The translations under genes and the position numbers were made by a program. The notes below the pieces were generated by a model. That model saw only the letters and a list, made by a program, of their open reading frames with translations, did no database searches and was not told the DNA's origin. Shown here piece by piece: positions 43,488-52,883 of a stretch of DNA of 64,000 nucleotides (within the stretch, counting starts at the first letter, position 1; each line of letters opens with the position of its first letter). The DNA is from Sphingopyxis macrogoltabida (GTDB lineage: Bacteria; Pseudomonadota; Alphaproteobacteria; Sphingomonadales; Sphingomonadaceae). The stretch is from the NCBI RefSeq assembly GCF_001314325.1, contig NZ_CP009429.1, positions 1,054,501 through 1,118,500 on the forward strand, in the 5' to 3' direction.

Positions 43488-43715
43488 ATGGAAAATCGCA
43501 AGCCTGAAATGCCGAACCTCGATGGGGTTGATGCGGCATCGCCTTGGTCAGGCTTTGCGGAAGTTAGCGAAGCTATCCGTGACAATCGTCTGATGGAGTA
43601 TCGGATCAAGAAGTCATGGGCCGACCCATGGGGGCGAAAGCTGACGATAATTGGCGTCATCGTTATTGGCGCAGTTTTCGCGTTTCTAGCTGGAGCCTCC
43701 TTCGGCCTGTGGTGA
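43488..43715 (+). CDS. Small membrane protein, 75 aa
   Basis: ATG 43488 follows TAAGGCC; an upstream in-frame ATG (43428) overlaps the helicase end. The N-terminal 50 residues are polar and charged, and one clear membrane helix lies at the end (LTIIGVIVIGAVFAFLAGAS). No family recognised. It is convergent with traG, sharing a hairpin between the stops. It may be the last accessory gene of the defence island or belong to the transfer region. Function unknown. Confidence 0.55.
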   Translation: MENRKPEMPNLDGVDAASPWSGFAEVSEAIRDNRLMEYRIKKSWADPWGRKLTIIGVIVIGAVFAFLAGASFGLW

Positions 43716-43732
43716 CCGTTGCAGGTCACCAC
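43709..43732. terminator. Bidirectional hairpin between convergent genes
   Basis: GTGGTGACC-GTTGCA-GGTCACCAC, a perfect 9-bp stem spanning the stops of the small membrane gene and traG. No long T-run on either side. Confidence 0.55.
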
Positions 43733-46428
43733 TCCTTCACGTCATCCGCTGCTTCTGCACTGGCACCTTGGGCTCCCTTGGTGATCGCGTCCAGGCGCCC
43801 CCTAGAGCCGGTAATCTTCTGGCGACCGGTCGCCTGAGCCCTTTGCACCTCTTCTTGGAGACCGCCGGCACCGACCCGTGGTACCGACCCGGAAGCTCCG
43901 CCACCGGTTTGTGCTCGGCCGCGCACCGATCCCGCGCCAGAGACCGCTGGACGGGATACGGGCAACCCGGGGGCGAGTACGAGGCGATCGTCGATTCCGT
44001 CGCGAAGCTGCTCGGCATAACTTTCGATGAACTTTGCCTGCAATGCCTGGCCTTCCGGACTGAGCTGGAAAGTGACGTCGTCGAACCGCGCATTGCCGTA
44101 GAAATCGCGGTTGCTTTCAATCTCGGCGAGACCCCATTCTCGGTAGGCTTGGGACAGATTGAGGCTGCCTGCAGCGCTGTTGCCCTCGAAGAAGGATGCC
44201 TGGCTTTCGAGGCGATTGGCAAGCTCCTCGGCCCGGCGAGCCTCGATTGTGAAGCTCTGCGCTTCCGTCAGAGATGCGTTCATGCCGCTCGCGGTGCTCG
44301 AGATCGACGAGCTTGATGAGGTACTGACTGAGCGAACGAACCCATCGCGGGTGCTCGACCAATTGCGGCTATCAGACATCTGGGACAGGCTCCCAAAGAT
44401 CCGGGAACGGTCTTCGGACGCGATGCCGATGTCGCTGTCTGTCCATGTGCGTGTCCCGCCGCCCTTTGCTCCGATGCTTCCAGACAGCACGCCATTTGAA
44501 ATTCCGGCCTTTGCCCCGGCCTCACCGCCGAGGAACCAGGCAGTAGAGATGTCATCGGCCGCTCTGCGCGACAGCCCGAATTGCCGCTGCAGACTGGTCG
44601 ATGCCTGGTCGACCTCGCTGAATGCCGTCTGGATGCTGTCGGAGTTCGAGGTACCGGTCGCGCTCTCGAAGGATGCGCCTCGGCTGAACTGGTCCCTGAG
44701 CTCGCGGAACCTCGTGACAGCGCTGGTCGTCGATTCCGTGGCGACATTGGCATAGGTCTCGCTGTTGGCGCGCGCCTGCGACGCCATCGTCGAAAGGCGC
44801 GCCGTGAATTCCTGGCCCAGCGTCGGCGTGAAGGGATAGCTGGAGGTCGGGATCTGGTCGTAGCTGCCATCCGGGAAGCTCGTGGTCATCGAGCCGGTGT
44901 CGCTGAATGTCCGCATCTGCGGCGCGCCGTAGGTGAAGCTTGGGGCAATCGTGCCTTGGGCGAACTGACGTGTGAGGACACTCGAGTTTTCGAAGCTGGT
45001 ATTGCCGAGCGACACGTTGCCGGTGCTCGCCTCTCGGGCCGCCTCTTCCGCCGCGTTCTGGCTCGGGTTGAGGTAGCTCGTCGCGTGGTGCGAGATCGCC
45101 ATGGCGCCCTTGGCCACACCGCCTGCCAGGAACGGGACCGAGGCGATGAGGTAGCCTGCCAGCAGGCCAATGTCGCTGTTGACGTCAGCCATGCCGGTAA
45201 AGCTTGCAAGGCTGAGGCCGTCGCTGCCCGTGACCGCGCTCATGTCAGCCGCGCCTTTGTACATCAGCATCATGTGGAGGATCACGAACAGCGGTCCCCA
45301 GGCCGCCAGATAGAAGAAGCCCGTCACATAGCCCTTGAGTGCGATCGGCCCCGTCTTGGGAAGCAGGAACAGCGGGAACAGCACCGGGAAGAGGGCGTAG
45401 AACAGCACGGTCAGCACGATGTTCAGGAGCGGGACCCACTTCATCGCGTTGCTCGCGATCGAACCATAAGTCCGCTCGGTCTGGATGTCGGCGCGGGTCT
45501 GGGCGTAGACGTCGACATTGCCCGCGCCGCTGCTGCCGGACATCGAGTGCATGGCCTGGCTCATCGCATTGATCGTCAGCGTCTGCTTGAAGATCTCGGT
45601 CGCGTTGGCCGAGACCCCGGTCAGGTACTGATAGGCCACCGGCAGATCGGCAAAGAGCTTGGCCTTGGCAAGCGCGGCTGTCTGGTTAGGGTAGAGCTGA
45701 CGGCCAAACACCGAGCCCATCGCATCGACCAGTCCGGCCCACTGCGCATTGAGTGTGTCGTAGGCCTCGCGGCAGGTGACAATGTTCGAGCTCACCTGGC
45801 CGGAGGTCGCATCGCGGGTCAGTAACCGTTGGGCCCGGGCCTGGCTGCCCGGGGCTATCGTCGCCCAGATATCGCCTGTCTCCGCCAGCTCCTTCATCGA
45901 GTAGCGGCCGAGCAGGACGTCGTAGAACACGCATTGCCGGAAATGCTCGTCTAGATTGGCGGCGAACTCGGGATCGGAAATCCGCAAGGACCGGGTCGCA
46001 TCGTAGAGCCGCGCGCCGTAGATCATGCCGTTCTTCGAATAGTTGAGATCGCCCGGCAGGCCGAACACCACCTCGGCCGAGCCCGTGAGATAGTCGCCGA
46101 CCTGGCTGGTAAAGCTCGCCATGAGTGCCAGGCCCAGTGGCACATTGCTGACATTGGCAGGCGCAAGGCTGGGGTTGAGCCGGTCGGTCACATGGACGTC
46201 GAGCCGGGGCACCATCAGGCAGGAGTAGATGAGCGTCGCGCCCAGGAACCAGTTGATCCAGGCGCGCCAGTCCTGATTGAATGCGAGGGTCAGGGCGGAA
46301 AGGCCAAGGCCCATCACCATGACCACCTGAAGCAGGCTCTTGTAGCCGCCGTTGCCGGTCCAGGCGGCGACTGCCTGGAAGACGTTGACCAGATAGTCCC
46401 CGCCGCCGACCGTAAAAATCTCGACCAT
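43726..46428 (-). CDS. traG: TraG mating-pair stabilisation protein
   Basis: 900 aa, last gene of the F-type operon. The N-terminal half has several membrane helices (SLLQVVMVMGLGLSALTLAF near 36-55, and IVLTVLFYALFPVLFPLFLL plus neighbours near 330-390). The C-terminal half is a long Ser/Thr/Gln-rich periplasmic region (SSSSSISSTASGMNASLTE). F TraG acts in pilus assembly, mating-pair stabilisation and entry exclusion; 900 aa is close to its 938. Start ATG 46428 is 33 nt after traH. Intact. Confidence 0.88.
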   Translation of the reverse strand: MVEIFTVGGGDYLVNVFQAVAAWTGNGGYKSLLQVVMVMGLGLSALTLAFNQDWRAWINWFLGATLIYSCLMVPRLDVHVTDRLNPSLAPANVSNVPLGLALMASFTSQVGDYLTGSAEVVFGLPGDLNYSKNGMIYGARLYDATRSLRISDPEFAANLDEHFRQCVFYDVLLGRYSMKELAETGDIWATIAPGSQARAQRLLTRDATSGQVSSNIVTCREAYDTLNAQWAGLVDAMGSVFGRQLYPNQTAALAKAKLFADLPVAYQYLTGVSANATEIFKQTLTINAMSQAMHSMSGSSGAGNVDVYAQTRADIQTERTYGSIASNAMKWVPLLNIVLTVLFYALFPVLFPLFLLPKTGPIALKGYVTGFFYLAAWGPLFVILHMMLMYKGAADMSAVTGSDGLSLASFTGMADVNSDIGLLAGYLIASVPFLAGGVAKGAMAISHHATSYLNPSQNAAEEAAREASTGNVSLGNTSFENSSVLTRQFAQGTIAPSFTYGAPQMRTFSDTGSMTTSFPDGSYDQIPTSSYPFTPTLGQEFTARLSTMASQARANSETYANVATESTTSAVTRFRELRDQFSRGASFESATGTSNSDSIQTAFSEVDQASTSLQRQFGLSRRAADDISTAWFLGGEAGAKAGISNGVLSGSIGAKGGGTRTWTDSDIGIASEDRSRIFGSLSQMSDSRNWSSTRDGFVRSVSTSSSSSISSTASGMNASLTEAQSFTIEARRAEELANRLESQASFFEGNSAAGSLNLSQAYREWGLAEIESNRDFYGNARFDDVTFQLSPEGQALQAKFIESYAEQLRDGIDDRLVLAPGLPVSRPAVSGAGSVRGRAQTGGGASGSVPRVGAGGLQEEVQRAQATGRQKITGSRGRLDAITKGAQGASAEAADDVKEW

Positions 46429-46461
46429 GTCTATTGTACCGCCTGTATGTGGTTGCGCCGG

Positions 46462-47910
46462 TCAGTGGGTGAGGGCGCGGCTCTGGACGCCGCGCGACCA
46501 GTCGAGCGATGCGGCCATTCCGGGTGACATCGAGGCGGCCAGGACGTTCTCGATGAACGCCGTCTTCTCGATGATCTGCAGCACCGCATTGACCTTGAGA
46601 TGCGTGTTGGCCTGCCGGTCGGCGAGTGCCTGACGCACGACATTGACCTGGTTCTGCCACATCGCGATCTTCGCTTCGTCGGCCCCGATGAAGCTCGACA
46701 TCGATCGGCCGGCCTCGCTGACGATGCGGTCGAGCACGGCAAACAGCAGATCGACACTGGCGATCTCGGCCAGGGTCTCGCGGTCGTCGGTCGGCATGCC
46801 GCGGCCATAGGCCGCCTGGACGGTCAGAATCTTGTAGAGCGGGATGGAGGCGACCTGCAGCAGTTCCTTCTGCTCTTCGGTGATCGCGGTGTCGTCGCGG
46901 ATTGCCTGAACCATCCCACCAATGAGCGCTGCTACGCGGGGCCGCAGGGCTTTCGATGCCGGCAGGCTCAGCGACTTGAAGCCCGGATCGAGGCACTTCT
47001 CCGTCTCGTCGCAGTCGAAGATCAGAACATTACCATTGGTGGTTCCATCGAGCAGCGAGGTGACGAGCGTCGACGAGGCTTCGCCGACGATCGGCACGAA
47101 CTTGCCCGGCTCATTGTCCTTGGGCGGCACGTAGATAATCGTGCCCAGCAGCGTCATCGCATATTCGGCGAGCTCCTCGTCGAACTGGCCGCCGGGCGAG
47201 AAGAACGCCGACTTCTTGAGGATCGTCCAGGTGTAGTTTCGCGGCACACCCGGATTGACGTCGTCGTACTTGCCCGACCCCTGTGCGGTCGTGCTCGAAC
47301 GCTGCCCCTTGGTGCCGCAGCCGTGCTTGGCTGCGGCATAGTCGGTGAAGATGCCTTCGGAGTTGCCGATGGCTTCGCAAACAGCCTTGTCGGCAAGGTC
47401 GCCCTTCGGCCAGATCCCGCCCACCAACCCTTGAGCCATCTCGCAGGAGTTGATGTTGAGGTTGTTCATGAGCTGAGCCTTCTGGCTGAACTCCTGCATG
47501 ATCTTCGAGCACTCCGGGCAGACCGTGTCGATCGCGAGGCTGAAGGCAAAGCCGACCGCATTGTTGGCGACCGCCTTCAGCATTGCCACGATCTCGCTCG
47601 CGTTGATGAAGCTAAACGACCCAGCGAAGATGTCGATACCGCCGCACCCGGCGCGGGCGCGCGGTAACTGCAGGTTGGCGATGTTGGTCGTCTTCTGGGG
47701 AAAGCGCGTCCAGACATTGCCGAGGCTGTAATAACCGGCCGATTGTCCTTGGAACGCGGTCGGCCCGTTGACGTTGGCTGCGCCCCCGACATCGTTCAGA
47801 AACGAGTCCATTGAACTGCCGACGTCCGCCGATGCGCCGGATAGCGGGATGGTGAGGGGAAGGGTGGCTGCAAGGATCGCAGCGATGACTCTTTTCATCC
47901 TAGTAGTCAC
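46462..47910 (-). CDS. traH: TraH conjugative pilus assembly protein
   Basis: 482 aa periplasmic protein with signal peptide (MKRVIAAILAATLPLTIPLS). Family features are the Cys pattern (GCGGIDIFAGSFSFINASEI, TVCPECSKIMQEF, NSCEMAQGLVGG) and a helical C-terminus. Start GTG 47910 is chosen because GAAGGAAG lies 6 nt before it; ATG 47898 lies 12 nt downstream but is poorly spaced. It overlaps traF by 11 nt. In F, TraH works with TraF, TraU, TraW and TrbC in the envelope-spanning channel. Confidence 0.9.
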   Translation of the reverse strand: MTTRMKRVIAAILAATLPLTIPLSGASADVGSSMDSFLNDVGGAANVNGPTAFQGQSAGYYSLGNVWTRFPQKTTNIANLQLPRARAGCGGIDIFAGSFSFINASEIVAMLKAVANNAVGFAFSLAIDTVCPECSKIMQEFSQKAQLMNNLNINSCEMAQGLVGGIWPKGDLADKAVCEAIGNSEGIFTDYAAAKHGCGTKGQRSSTTAQGSGKYDDVNPGVPRNYTWTILKKSAFFSPGGQFDEELAEYAMTLLGTIIYVPPKDNEPGKFVPIVGEASSTLVTSLLDGTTNGNVLIFDCDETEKCLDPGFKSLSLPASKALRPRVAALIGGMVQAIRDDTAITEEQKELLQVASIPLYKILTVQAAYGRGMPTDDRETLAEIASVDLLFAVLDRIVSEAGRSMSSFIGADEAKIAMWQNQVNVVRQALADRQANTHLKVNAVLQIIEKTAFIENVLAASMSPGMAASLDWSRGVQSRALTH

Positions 47911-48745
47911 GTCCAGCTTCCTTCGATGTGAGGAGGTAAATCCGGTCCTGAAGCTCGTCGGCGCTCATGACGCCGTAGCCGATCGGAATGGGGCGGCCGG
48001 TCAGGGCGTCCCAGAGCACGACCGCTGGCGTGATTTTGGGCTCCAAGCCCATGCGGCTGCGCTGGTTGGTCTCGACCGTGTAGTTCGGGAAATGACGCGA
48101 TGGACCGCCATCGGTCGAAATCGCCCGCACCGCGATGTGCCAGGTCGAGGCAACGCTCTGCACGATCGGCGACATGACCTCGCAGGCACCGCAGCTCTGG
48201 GCGAAGAAGTAGAAGAGACCGTAACGCTCGGAGAGCTCGGCCATTGCCGCGTTCCGCTCCGCGCTGCGCGCATCCTGCCACTGGCGCTTGCCAAGCGTCG
48301 AGACCGGACGCTGCAGCGTGTAGTCGAGTTCGGGATCCTGCCAGATGGCCCGCTGCCAGACGTCGCTGAAGAGCGACGCCCGGTCGAGCTGGGCGCGCTG
48401 GAACCGGATGTAGGCCGTCACATTGGCAGGCGTGGGCTCGAGGATCGCCTTGGCCTTGAGCTCCCGCAAGGTCGCCGTGATTGCGTCAAGCTGGCTCGTG
48501 GCGCTCGCCGCCGGCGCGGGTGCCTGCTGTTCCGGCGGCTTGGGCCGGTTGCAGTAGAACCAGTACCCAAGCCGGCGCTCCTCGCAGTAGAAGCTGTCCT
48601 GCTGCTCGTTCGTCTCGGCGCGTGGCGGCGCATCGGTTTGGGTGGTGGTCGTCTGCGCGGTCGCGGGCGAAAGGAAACAAGCGGCATTGGAAATCGCGCA
48701 GGCGGCAAGCAGCCGCCACGCGGCCTTACTGGCGTGCGCGGGCAT
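47900..48745 (-). CDS. traF: TraF conjugal pilus assembly protein
   Basis: 281 aa. ATG 48745 gives a signal peptide (AWRLLAACAISNAACFLSPA) and overlaps traN by 20 nt; the longer frame to 48826 is inside traN. The thioredoxin-fold C-terminus has FYFFAQSCGACEVMSPI with Cys185 and Cys188. F TraF lost the CxxC pair, but many other TraF proteins keep it, so this one may be redox-active in the periplasm and help fold Cys-rich TraN, TraU and TraH. Confidence 0.9.
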   Translation of the reverse strand: MPAHASKAAWRLLAACAISNAACFLSPATAQTTTTQTDAPPRAETNEQQDSFYCEERRLGYWFYCNRPKPPEQQAPAPAASATSQLDAITATLRELKAKAILEPTPANVTAYIRFQRAQLDRASLFSDVWQRAIWQDPELDYTLQRPVSTLGKRQWQDARSAERNAAMAELSERYGLFYFFAQSCGACEVMSPIVQSVASTWHIAVRAISTDGGPSRHFPNYTVETNQRSRMGLEPKITPAVVLWDALTGRPIPIGYGVMSADELQDRIYLLTSKEAGRDY

Positions 48746-50453
48746 AGTAGTCCTCGATCTTCTGTTGGATGTCCTGGGTGGCCTGCAGTTCGTCAGGCAA
48801 ACGGGCGGCGTCGGTGAACTCGGCATAGACTTCGCTGAAGTCCATCCGACTGAGGTCGAGCTGGGCGAACTCGTCGATGGTGAAGCCCTGGCATTGTTCG
48901 GTCTTGGGCTTGCCCCAAGGCTTGTTCAGCTGCTGGCGGCCCTGCTCCTGCAGGATCCGCGAGAGCTTGGACTCGAAGCAGCAGTAGACTTTCTTCTTGG
49001 TCAGGCAGACGCCAAGGAAACTGTCCGAGCAATAGGTGCCGACATAGGAGCACAGGCCCTGCGCATCGCGCTGGTGGAGCAGCATCTCCTCGCGGCTGCA
49101 GCCCAGCGCGACGAGCAGCTGGATGCCGGGGATGAGCGGGAAGCCCTTGCCCTTGCAGCAGTTGAGCACACCGAAGACCTTGGACGAGCAGGTGTTGCGC
49201 GTGCCCTTGAACAAGGTGAGCGTGTCGGGATCGAACTCACGCCGGGCCTGCGCCATCGCATTGAGCGCGACAGCGGCATCCTTGAACTCGTCGTTGGCCT
49301 CGCGCTCGATGGTCTCGCAGGAGCCATCGATGCAGTAGACGTCGCCGTCGCAGATGAACTGGTTCGTGCTCGCGGGCTGGTCCGGGACCGGGCAATCATA
49401 GACCCGCTCCCAGGTGCGGCAGGGCTCGCCAGCGAGACAGTCTTCGCGCACCAGCTTGCAGCCCGGGGTGGCTTCAAGCGTCTGGCAGTCCTGAGCCTCG
49501 GTGAACTGTGCGCAGCTGTAACTGCGGCTCCAGGCCCAGCAGGGCTGCGTCACGGCGATGCCATCGACCATGCGGGTCACCGGATCGCTGTCGGTGCACG
49601 TCTCGGTGTCCTGCTGGCACGAACTGTCGGCTGCGAGGCCGGCGCACTGGCTTTCGTCGCGCGTGGTCGTGACGACGTTCTCGCCCGTCACCGTATAGGG
49701 CGTGGCGCCATCGACCGGCGCGGTGCAACTGACGAGATCAACCCTGAGATCGCCGGAGTTGCAGCCCCAGTAGATCCCGAAATAGGGATCGCACAGGTTG
49801 ATGGGATAGGACTGCGTGACCGTGCATTGCGGCGCGGGGTAGCGGTTGCAGTTGTAGACCGAAACCGGGTCGACCCCGCTGCCGCCAACGCAATAGTAGC
49901 CGTAGACCTGACGCTGCTCGACCCGCGCGGTCAATGTCACGGGGCAGGTCCGGGTTTCTTGGGTTGCCGTGTAACCGACATTGCAGGTCGCCATGTAGCG
50001 CGCCGCAGTTCCGCTGGCCGGCGGCAAGGGCACGCAGCGCCCTTGCGTGCCGCCGATGGCCATCCCGCTCGTATAGGCGAGCGGATCATCGCTGATTACA
50101 TTACTGCGCGCGATCGTCGCATCGAGATCCTGAGCGGCAAACCGGGCCCGCCGGTCCATCGAGTCCCGCATGGCCTTGTAGCCGGTGTTGGTCGTGGCCT
50201 GGCTTGCCGCTTCGCGGCTCATCCGGTCGGGATCGTCGAAATAGCCCGACTGGCTTGGCACACCGCTGAAATTGGGGATCCGACTGGCATCAGGGTTTGT
50301 CGTCGCCGCGCTTTGCGCCGAGGTCGCCTTGTCTCGCCCGAAAGCCTTGCCGTCCCCCTTGGCGGCATCGGTTGTGGTCTGGGCGTGAAGCGGCCCGGTC
50401 AGGGTGAGCAGGAGCGCACAAAGGCCGGCGACAGGGAGGGATAGCCGTTTCAT
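48726..50453 (-). CDS. traN: TraN mating-pair stabilisation adhesin
   Basis: 575 aa, exported (MKRLSLPVAGLCALLLTLTG) and extremely Cys-rich (over 40 Cys), as expected for TraN, the outer-membrane protein that grips the recipient. Blocks include GGTQGRCVPLPP, QPCWAWSRSYSCAQF, GTRNTCSSKVFGVLNCCKGK and VGTYCSDSFLGVCLTKKKVY. Its folding would need the DsbC-like and TraF proteins of the same operon. It starts inside the trbC stop (ATGA). Confidence 0.9.
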   Translation of the reverse strand: MKRLSLPVAGLCALLLTLTGPLHAQTTTDAAKGDGKAFGRDKATSAQSAATTNPDASRIPNFSGVPSQSGYFDDPDRMSREAASQATTNTGYKAMRDSMDRRARFAAQDLDATIARSNVISDDPLAYTSGMAIGGTQGRCVPLPPASGTAARYMATCNVGYTATQETRTCPVTLTARVEQRQVYGYYCVGGSGVDPVSVYNCNRYPAPQCTVTQSYPINLCDPYFGIYWGCNSGDLRVDLVSCTAPVDGATPYTVTGENVVTTTRDESQCAGLAADSSCQQDTETCTDSDPVTRMVDGIAVTQPCWAWSRSYSCAQFTEAQDCQTLEATPGCKLVREDCLAGEPCRTWERVYDCPVPDQPASTNQFICDGDVYCIDGSCETIEREANDEFKDAAVALNAMAQARREFDPDTLTLFKGTRNTCSSKVFGVLNCCKGKGFPLIPGIQLLVALGCSREEMLLHQRDAQGLCSYVGTYCSDSFLGVCLTKKKVYCCFESKLSRILQEQGRQQLNKPWGKPKTEQCQGFTIDEFAQLDLSRMDFSEVYAEFTDAARLPDELQATQDIQQKIEDYYARARQ

Positions 50454-51214
50454 GGAACCTGCCTTTCAAAACGGGCAAGGTGCTGGGCTGCGAGCAAAGC
50501 GCCAGGGCCGCCGCCGCGCGCGAAGGTCTCAAGCGCGTAGGCTGCGCTGACATTGCCGCTCATCCGGTCGTGGGGCGGGACCTGCGTCCGACAATCGAAA
50601 CCATCGCAGAGGTCGAAGTCGCTGCTGGTGACGACGTAGGTCGGCACGGTCTCGATCCCGAAAGCACGGAAGAGCCGCGGGTCGATACCGACGCCGTCCA
50701 GCTGCTCGCCGGGCTTTGCGACTTTTGCCAATGCGTCCGTCAGAGCCTTGGCGCTGTTGCCAGGCAAACCGCGCAGGGCGACGATGCCGCCGGCCTTGGC
50801 CACGTCGTCGATCATCGTGCGTAGCGCTGCTGGCGGCATCGAGAGCGAAGCAAAGGCGATGAACCTCGGCGCTTCGCCTATGCCATCACTGGTCATGGTG
50901 CCGGCGTCGGCCACCATCCTGTCAAAATCGAAGGTGCTGGCCGCATCGGGCTTCGCGTTTGCGGCGGCCTCGCGAGTGTAGCGGCGGCCATGCGCCTCAC
51001 CCTCGTCGGCGCTTGTTCTGGCTTCCCGTGCGAGAGCTTCGGCTCTGGCGCGAGCGTTGGCGGATAGGGTTTCGGCATCGTTGGCCCCGGCGCTGGCTCG
51101 TGCCCGGATGGCCGCCAGATCAAGGTCTGGCTCGGCTGTCTGTGCGGACGCGCCAGCCAGCGCGGCAAGGCTCGAAAGCGAGGCGACTACAAGGAGATGA
51201 GGAAGATTTTTCAT
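50450..51214 (-). CDS. trbC: TrbC F-type pilus assembly protein
   Basis: 254 aa. ATG 51214 begins a signal peptide (HLLVVASLSSLAALAGASAQ), while the much longer open frame to 52249 overlaps traU and is rejected. The C-terminal TrbC-Ftype domain shows RFIAFASLSMPPAALRTMID, AGGIVALRGLPGNS and FGIETVPTYVVTSSD. The middle is a charged helix. TrbC and TraW form a pair in the F channel, and in some elements they are fused. It overlaps traU by 4 nt. Confidence 0.88.
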   Translation of the reverse strand: MKNLPHLLVVASLSSLAALAGASAQTAEPDLDLAAIRARASAGANDAETLSANARARAEALAREARTSADEGEAHGRRYTREAAANAKPDAASTFDFDRMVADAGTMTSDGIGEAPRFIAFASLSMPPAALRTMIDDVAKAGGIVALRGLPGNSAKALTDALAKVAKPGEQLDGVGIDPRLFRAFGIETVPTYVVTSSDFDLCDGFDCRTQVPPHDRMSGNVSAAYALETFARGGGPGALLAAQHLARFERQVP

Positions 51215-52239
51215 AGCGCGCAGCAGTTCCGCTTGCGCCAGACCAGATAGCCCATGTCCTCGCCAATGGCGGGATAGACCTGGCCTGCCGACATGAAGGT
51301 GGTGGAGGCACCAATGGGCGCGCAGGCGTAGCGGCCCTTGGTCTGCGGATTGGGATTGGTGGCCTGGAAGCGGTACTGCTGTTTGCGCATCACCGGCATC
51401 AGGTACTTGCCGCAAAGCCCCTTGCTGCCCATCGTCCCCCAGGCGACGAGTTCGCGGTGGAGCTTGTAGGAGAAGCGGGCGAGCGCGAGCCTCGAGGCCT
51501 GGACATGTCCAATGGTCGCCGAGACATTGCCGTTGAGCGGATACATCGTACCCTGACAGCCCGCGCACCAAAACAGTTCGTCGGTCGGCAGCTTGGCCGT
51601 TGCCGCCACGCAGTCGGCCGCACAAGCCGCAAGCGCCAGCGGATTGGCGAACAGGACCGCCTCGGGGTTGATGATCGCGGTGAGTTCGCTGTCCTGCCAG
51701 AGCGGATCGATCTCGGTGATGTAGAGAATGTCGATCGAGCCGGATTCGAGGCACAGGAAATCGGCAACGATCTCCATCCAGTAGATCAGCGGATAGGCAT
51801 ACCAGTGGACATGCCACTGCGAATTGTACTGGGTATTGCCGCCAACCGCAGATGGCCCCGCCATCGACTTGAAGCCGATGTCGAAGCCTGGATCGAGCTT
51901 CATCCCGCCAAGATTGACGAAGCACCACGGCTTCATGCTGACATCGGCAAGCCGGACCGGTTCCCAGAACCCCATCGCAATCCCGGGCCGGAGCCCGCAC
52001 AGGCACACCGGCAGAGCGGGATTGTTGGTGTCGGACCGGCTTGACGGCCAGATCTTCAGGCCCCCGATCGAGATCGGAAACAGGCAAGACCAGCAGATGT
52101 CCGTGATCGGATTGACGAACTTGCCCGTGCAGCGGCCCGGACCGGCCGCAGCCTGGGCCGGAGCGCTGGAGATGGTGCTCAGGCTGGTCAGCAGAAGTGC
52201 TCCGCAAAGCCATGACAAGAGGCGATGTTTCCTGCTCAT
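51211..52239 (-). CDS. traU: TraU conjugal transfer protein
   Basis: 342 aa periplasmic protein with signal peptide (LLSWLCGALLLTSLSTISSA). Typical TraU blocks are KFVNPITDICWSCLFPISIG, GFWEPVRLADVSMKPWCF, GSIDILYITEIDPLWQDSEL and GYLVWRKRNCCAL at the end. Required for DNA transfer and conserved in all F-type systems. Overlaps both neighbours by 4 nt. Full length. Confidence 0.93.
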   Translation of the reverse strand: MSRKHRLLSWLCGALLLTSLSTISSAPAQAAAGPGRCTGKFVNPITDICWSCLFPISIGGLKIWPSSRSDTNNPALPVCLCGLRPGIAMGFWEPVRLADVSMKPWCFVNLGGMKLDPGFDIGFKSMAGPSAVGGNTQYNSQWHVHWYAYPLIYWMEIVADFLCLESGSIDILYITEIDPLWQDSELTAIINPEAVLFANPLALAACAADCVAATAKLPTDELFWCAGCQGTMYPLNGNVSATIGHVQASRLALARFSYKLHRELVAWGTMGSKGLCGKYLMPVMRKQQYRFQATNPNPQTKGRYACAPIGASTTFMSAGQVYPAIGEDMGYLVWRKRNCCAL

Positions 52240-52883
52240 GATGGCGCACGCTCCTTAGGGATGACCGGCTGCTCGGTGATGAGGAGCGCGCGGCCCTGCT
52301 GCTCGACGGTTGCCGGCACCGCGCGAATGCCGAAGCGCTTCACCAGCGTGCCGCCCTGGTCGAAGTAGAAGCGCCGCTGGCGGGCTTTCATGAGTTCGAG
52401 CGGCGCGCCCCGCACGAGGATGAGCTTGGCCTTTGTGCTGGCATAGCGACGGGTGGCCCAGGCGAGCTGGGCCGGGTCGTCGCCATCGAGGAAGACGAGC
52501 GGAGCCCGCAGCGGCACGGTATCCAGAGGATTGACCCGCGTGCCTGCGGCAATGATGAGCCGGCCCTTATCGTCAGCTATGTCGCGCTCGACGGTGATCG
52601 TCGGATCGAAACGCCAGCTGCGTATTGCCGAGGCGAGGGAGATGCCCGCGACAGGCTCAGGCCGGTTGACCCGGGCGATCGTGCGCCGCTTCAGCTCCTC
52701 ATTGAGACGGGCGGTCTCGCCGGTCTTCTCGAGCTGCGTGAGCCTGGCATGGATTTGCTGGAGCAGGTCCGGTTCGATGACTGGCCAGACCGTGCCGTGC
52801 TGACCGTAATCGCGCGCCGATGCTTGGGATGCAATGGCGAGGCCAAGCGCAGTGGCGCATATGGGGAAGGTGAGCAGCCTCAC
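52236..52883 (-). CDS. traW: TraW F-type pilus assembly protein
   Basis: 215 aa. GTG 52883 overlaps the peptidase stop (GTGA) and gives the signal peptide LLTFPICATALGLAIASQAS; the longer frame to 52928 lies inside the upstream gene. TraW features are RDYGQHGTVWPVIEPDLLQQ, a helical middle and RRFYFDQGGTLVKRFGIRAV near the end. It pairs with TrbC in the periplasm. Confidence 0.9.
   Translation of the reverse strand: MRLLTFPICATALGLAIASQASARDYGQHGTVWPVIEPDLLQQIHARLTQLEKTGETARLNEELKRRTIARVNRPEPVAGISLASAIRSWRFDPTITVERDIADDKGRLIIAAGTRVNPLDTVPLRAPLVFLDGDDPAQLAWATRRYASTKAKLILVRGAPLELMKARQRRFYFDQGGTLVKRFGIRAVPATVEQQGRALLITEQPVIPKERAPS

Noticed and set aside
48642-50444. 600-aa plus-strand frame opposite traN
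   Set aside because: Shadow of the Cys-rich traN/traF genes; no start signals or recognisable domains.
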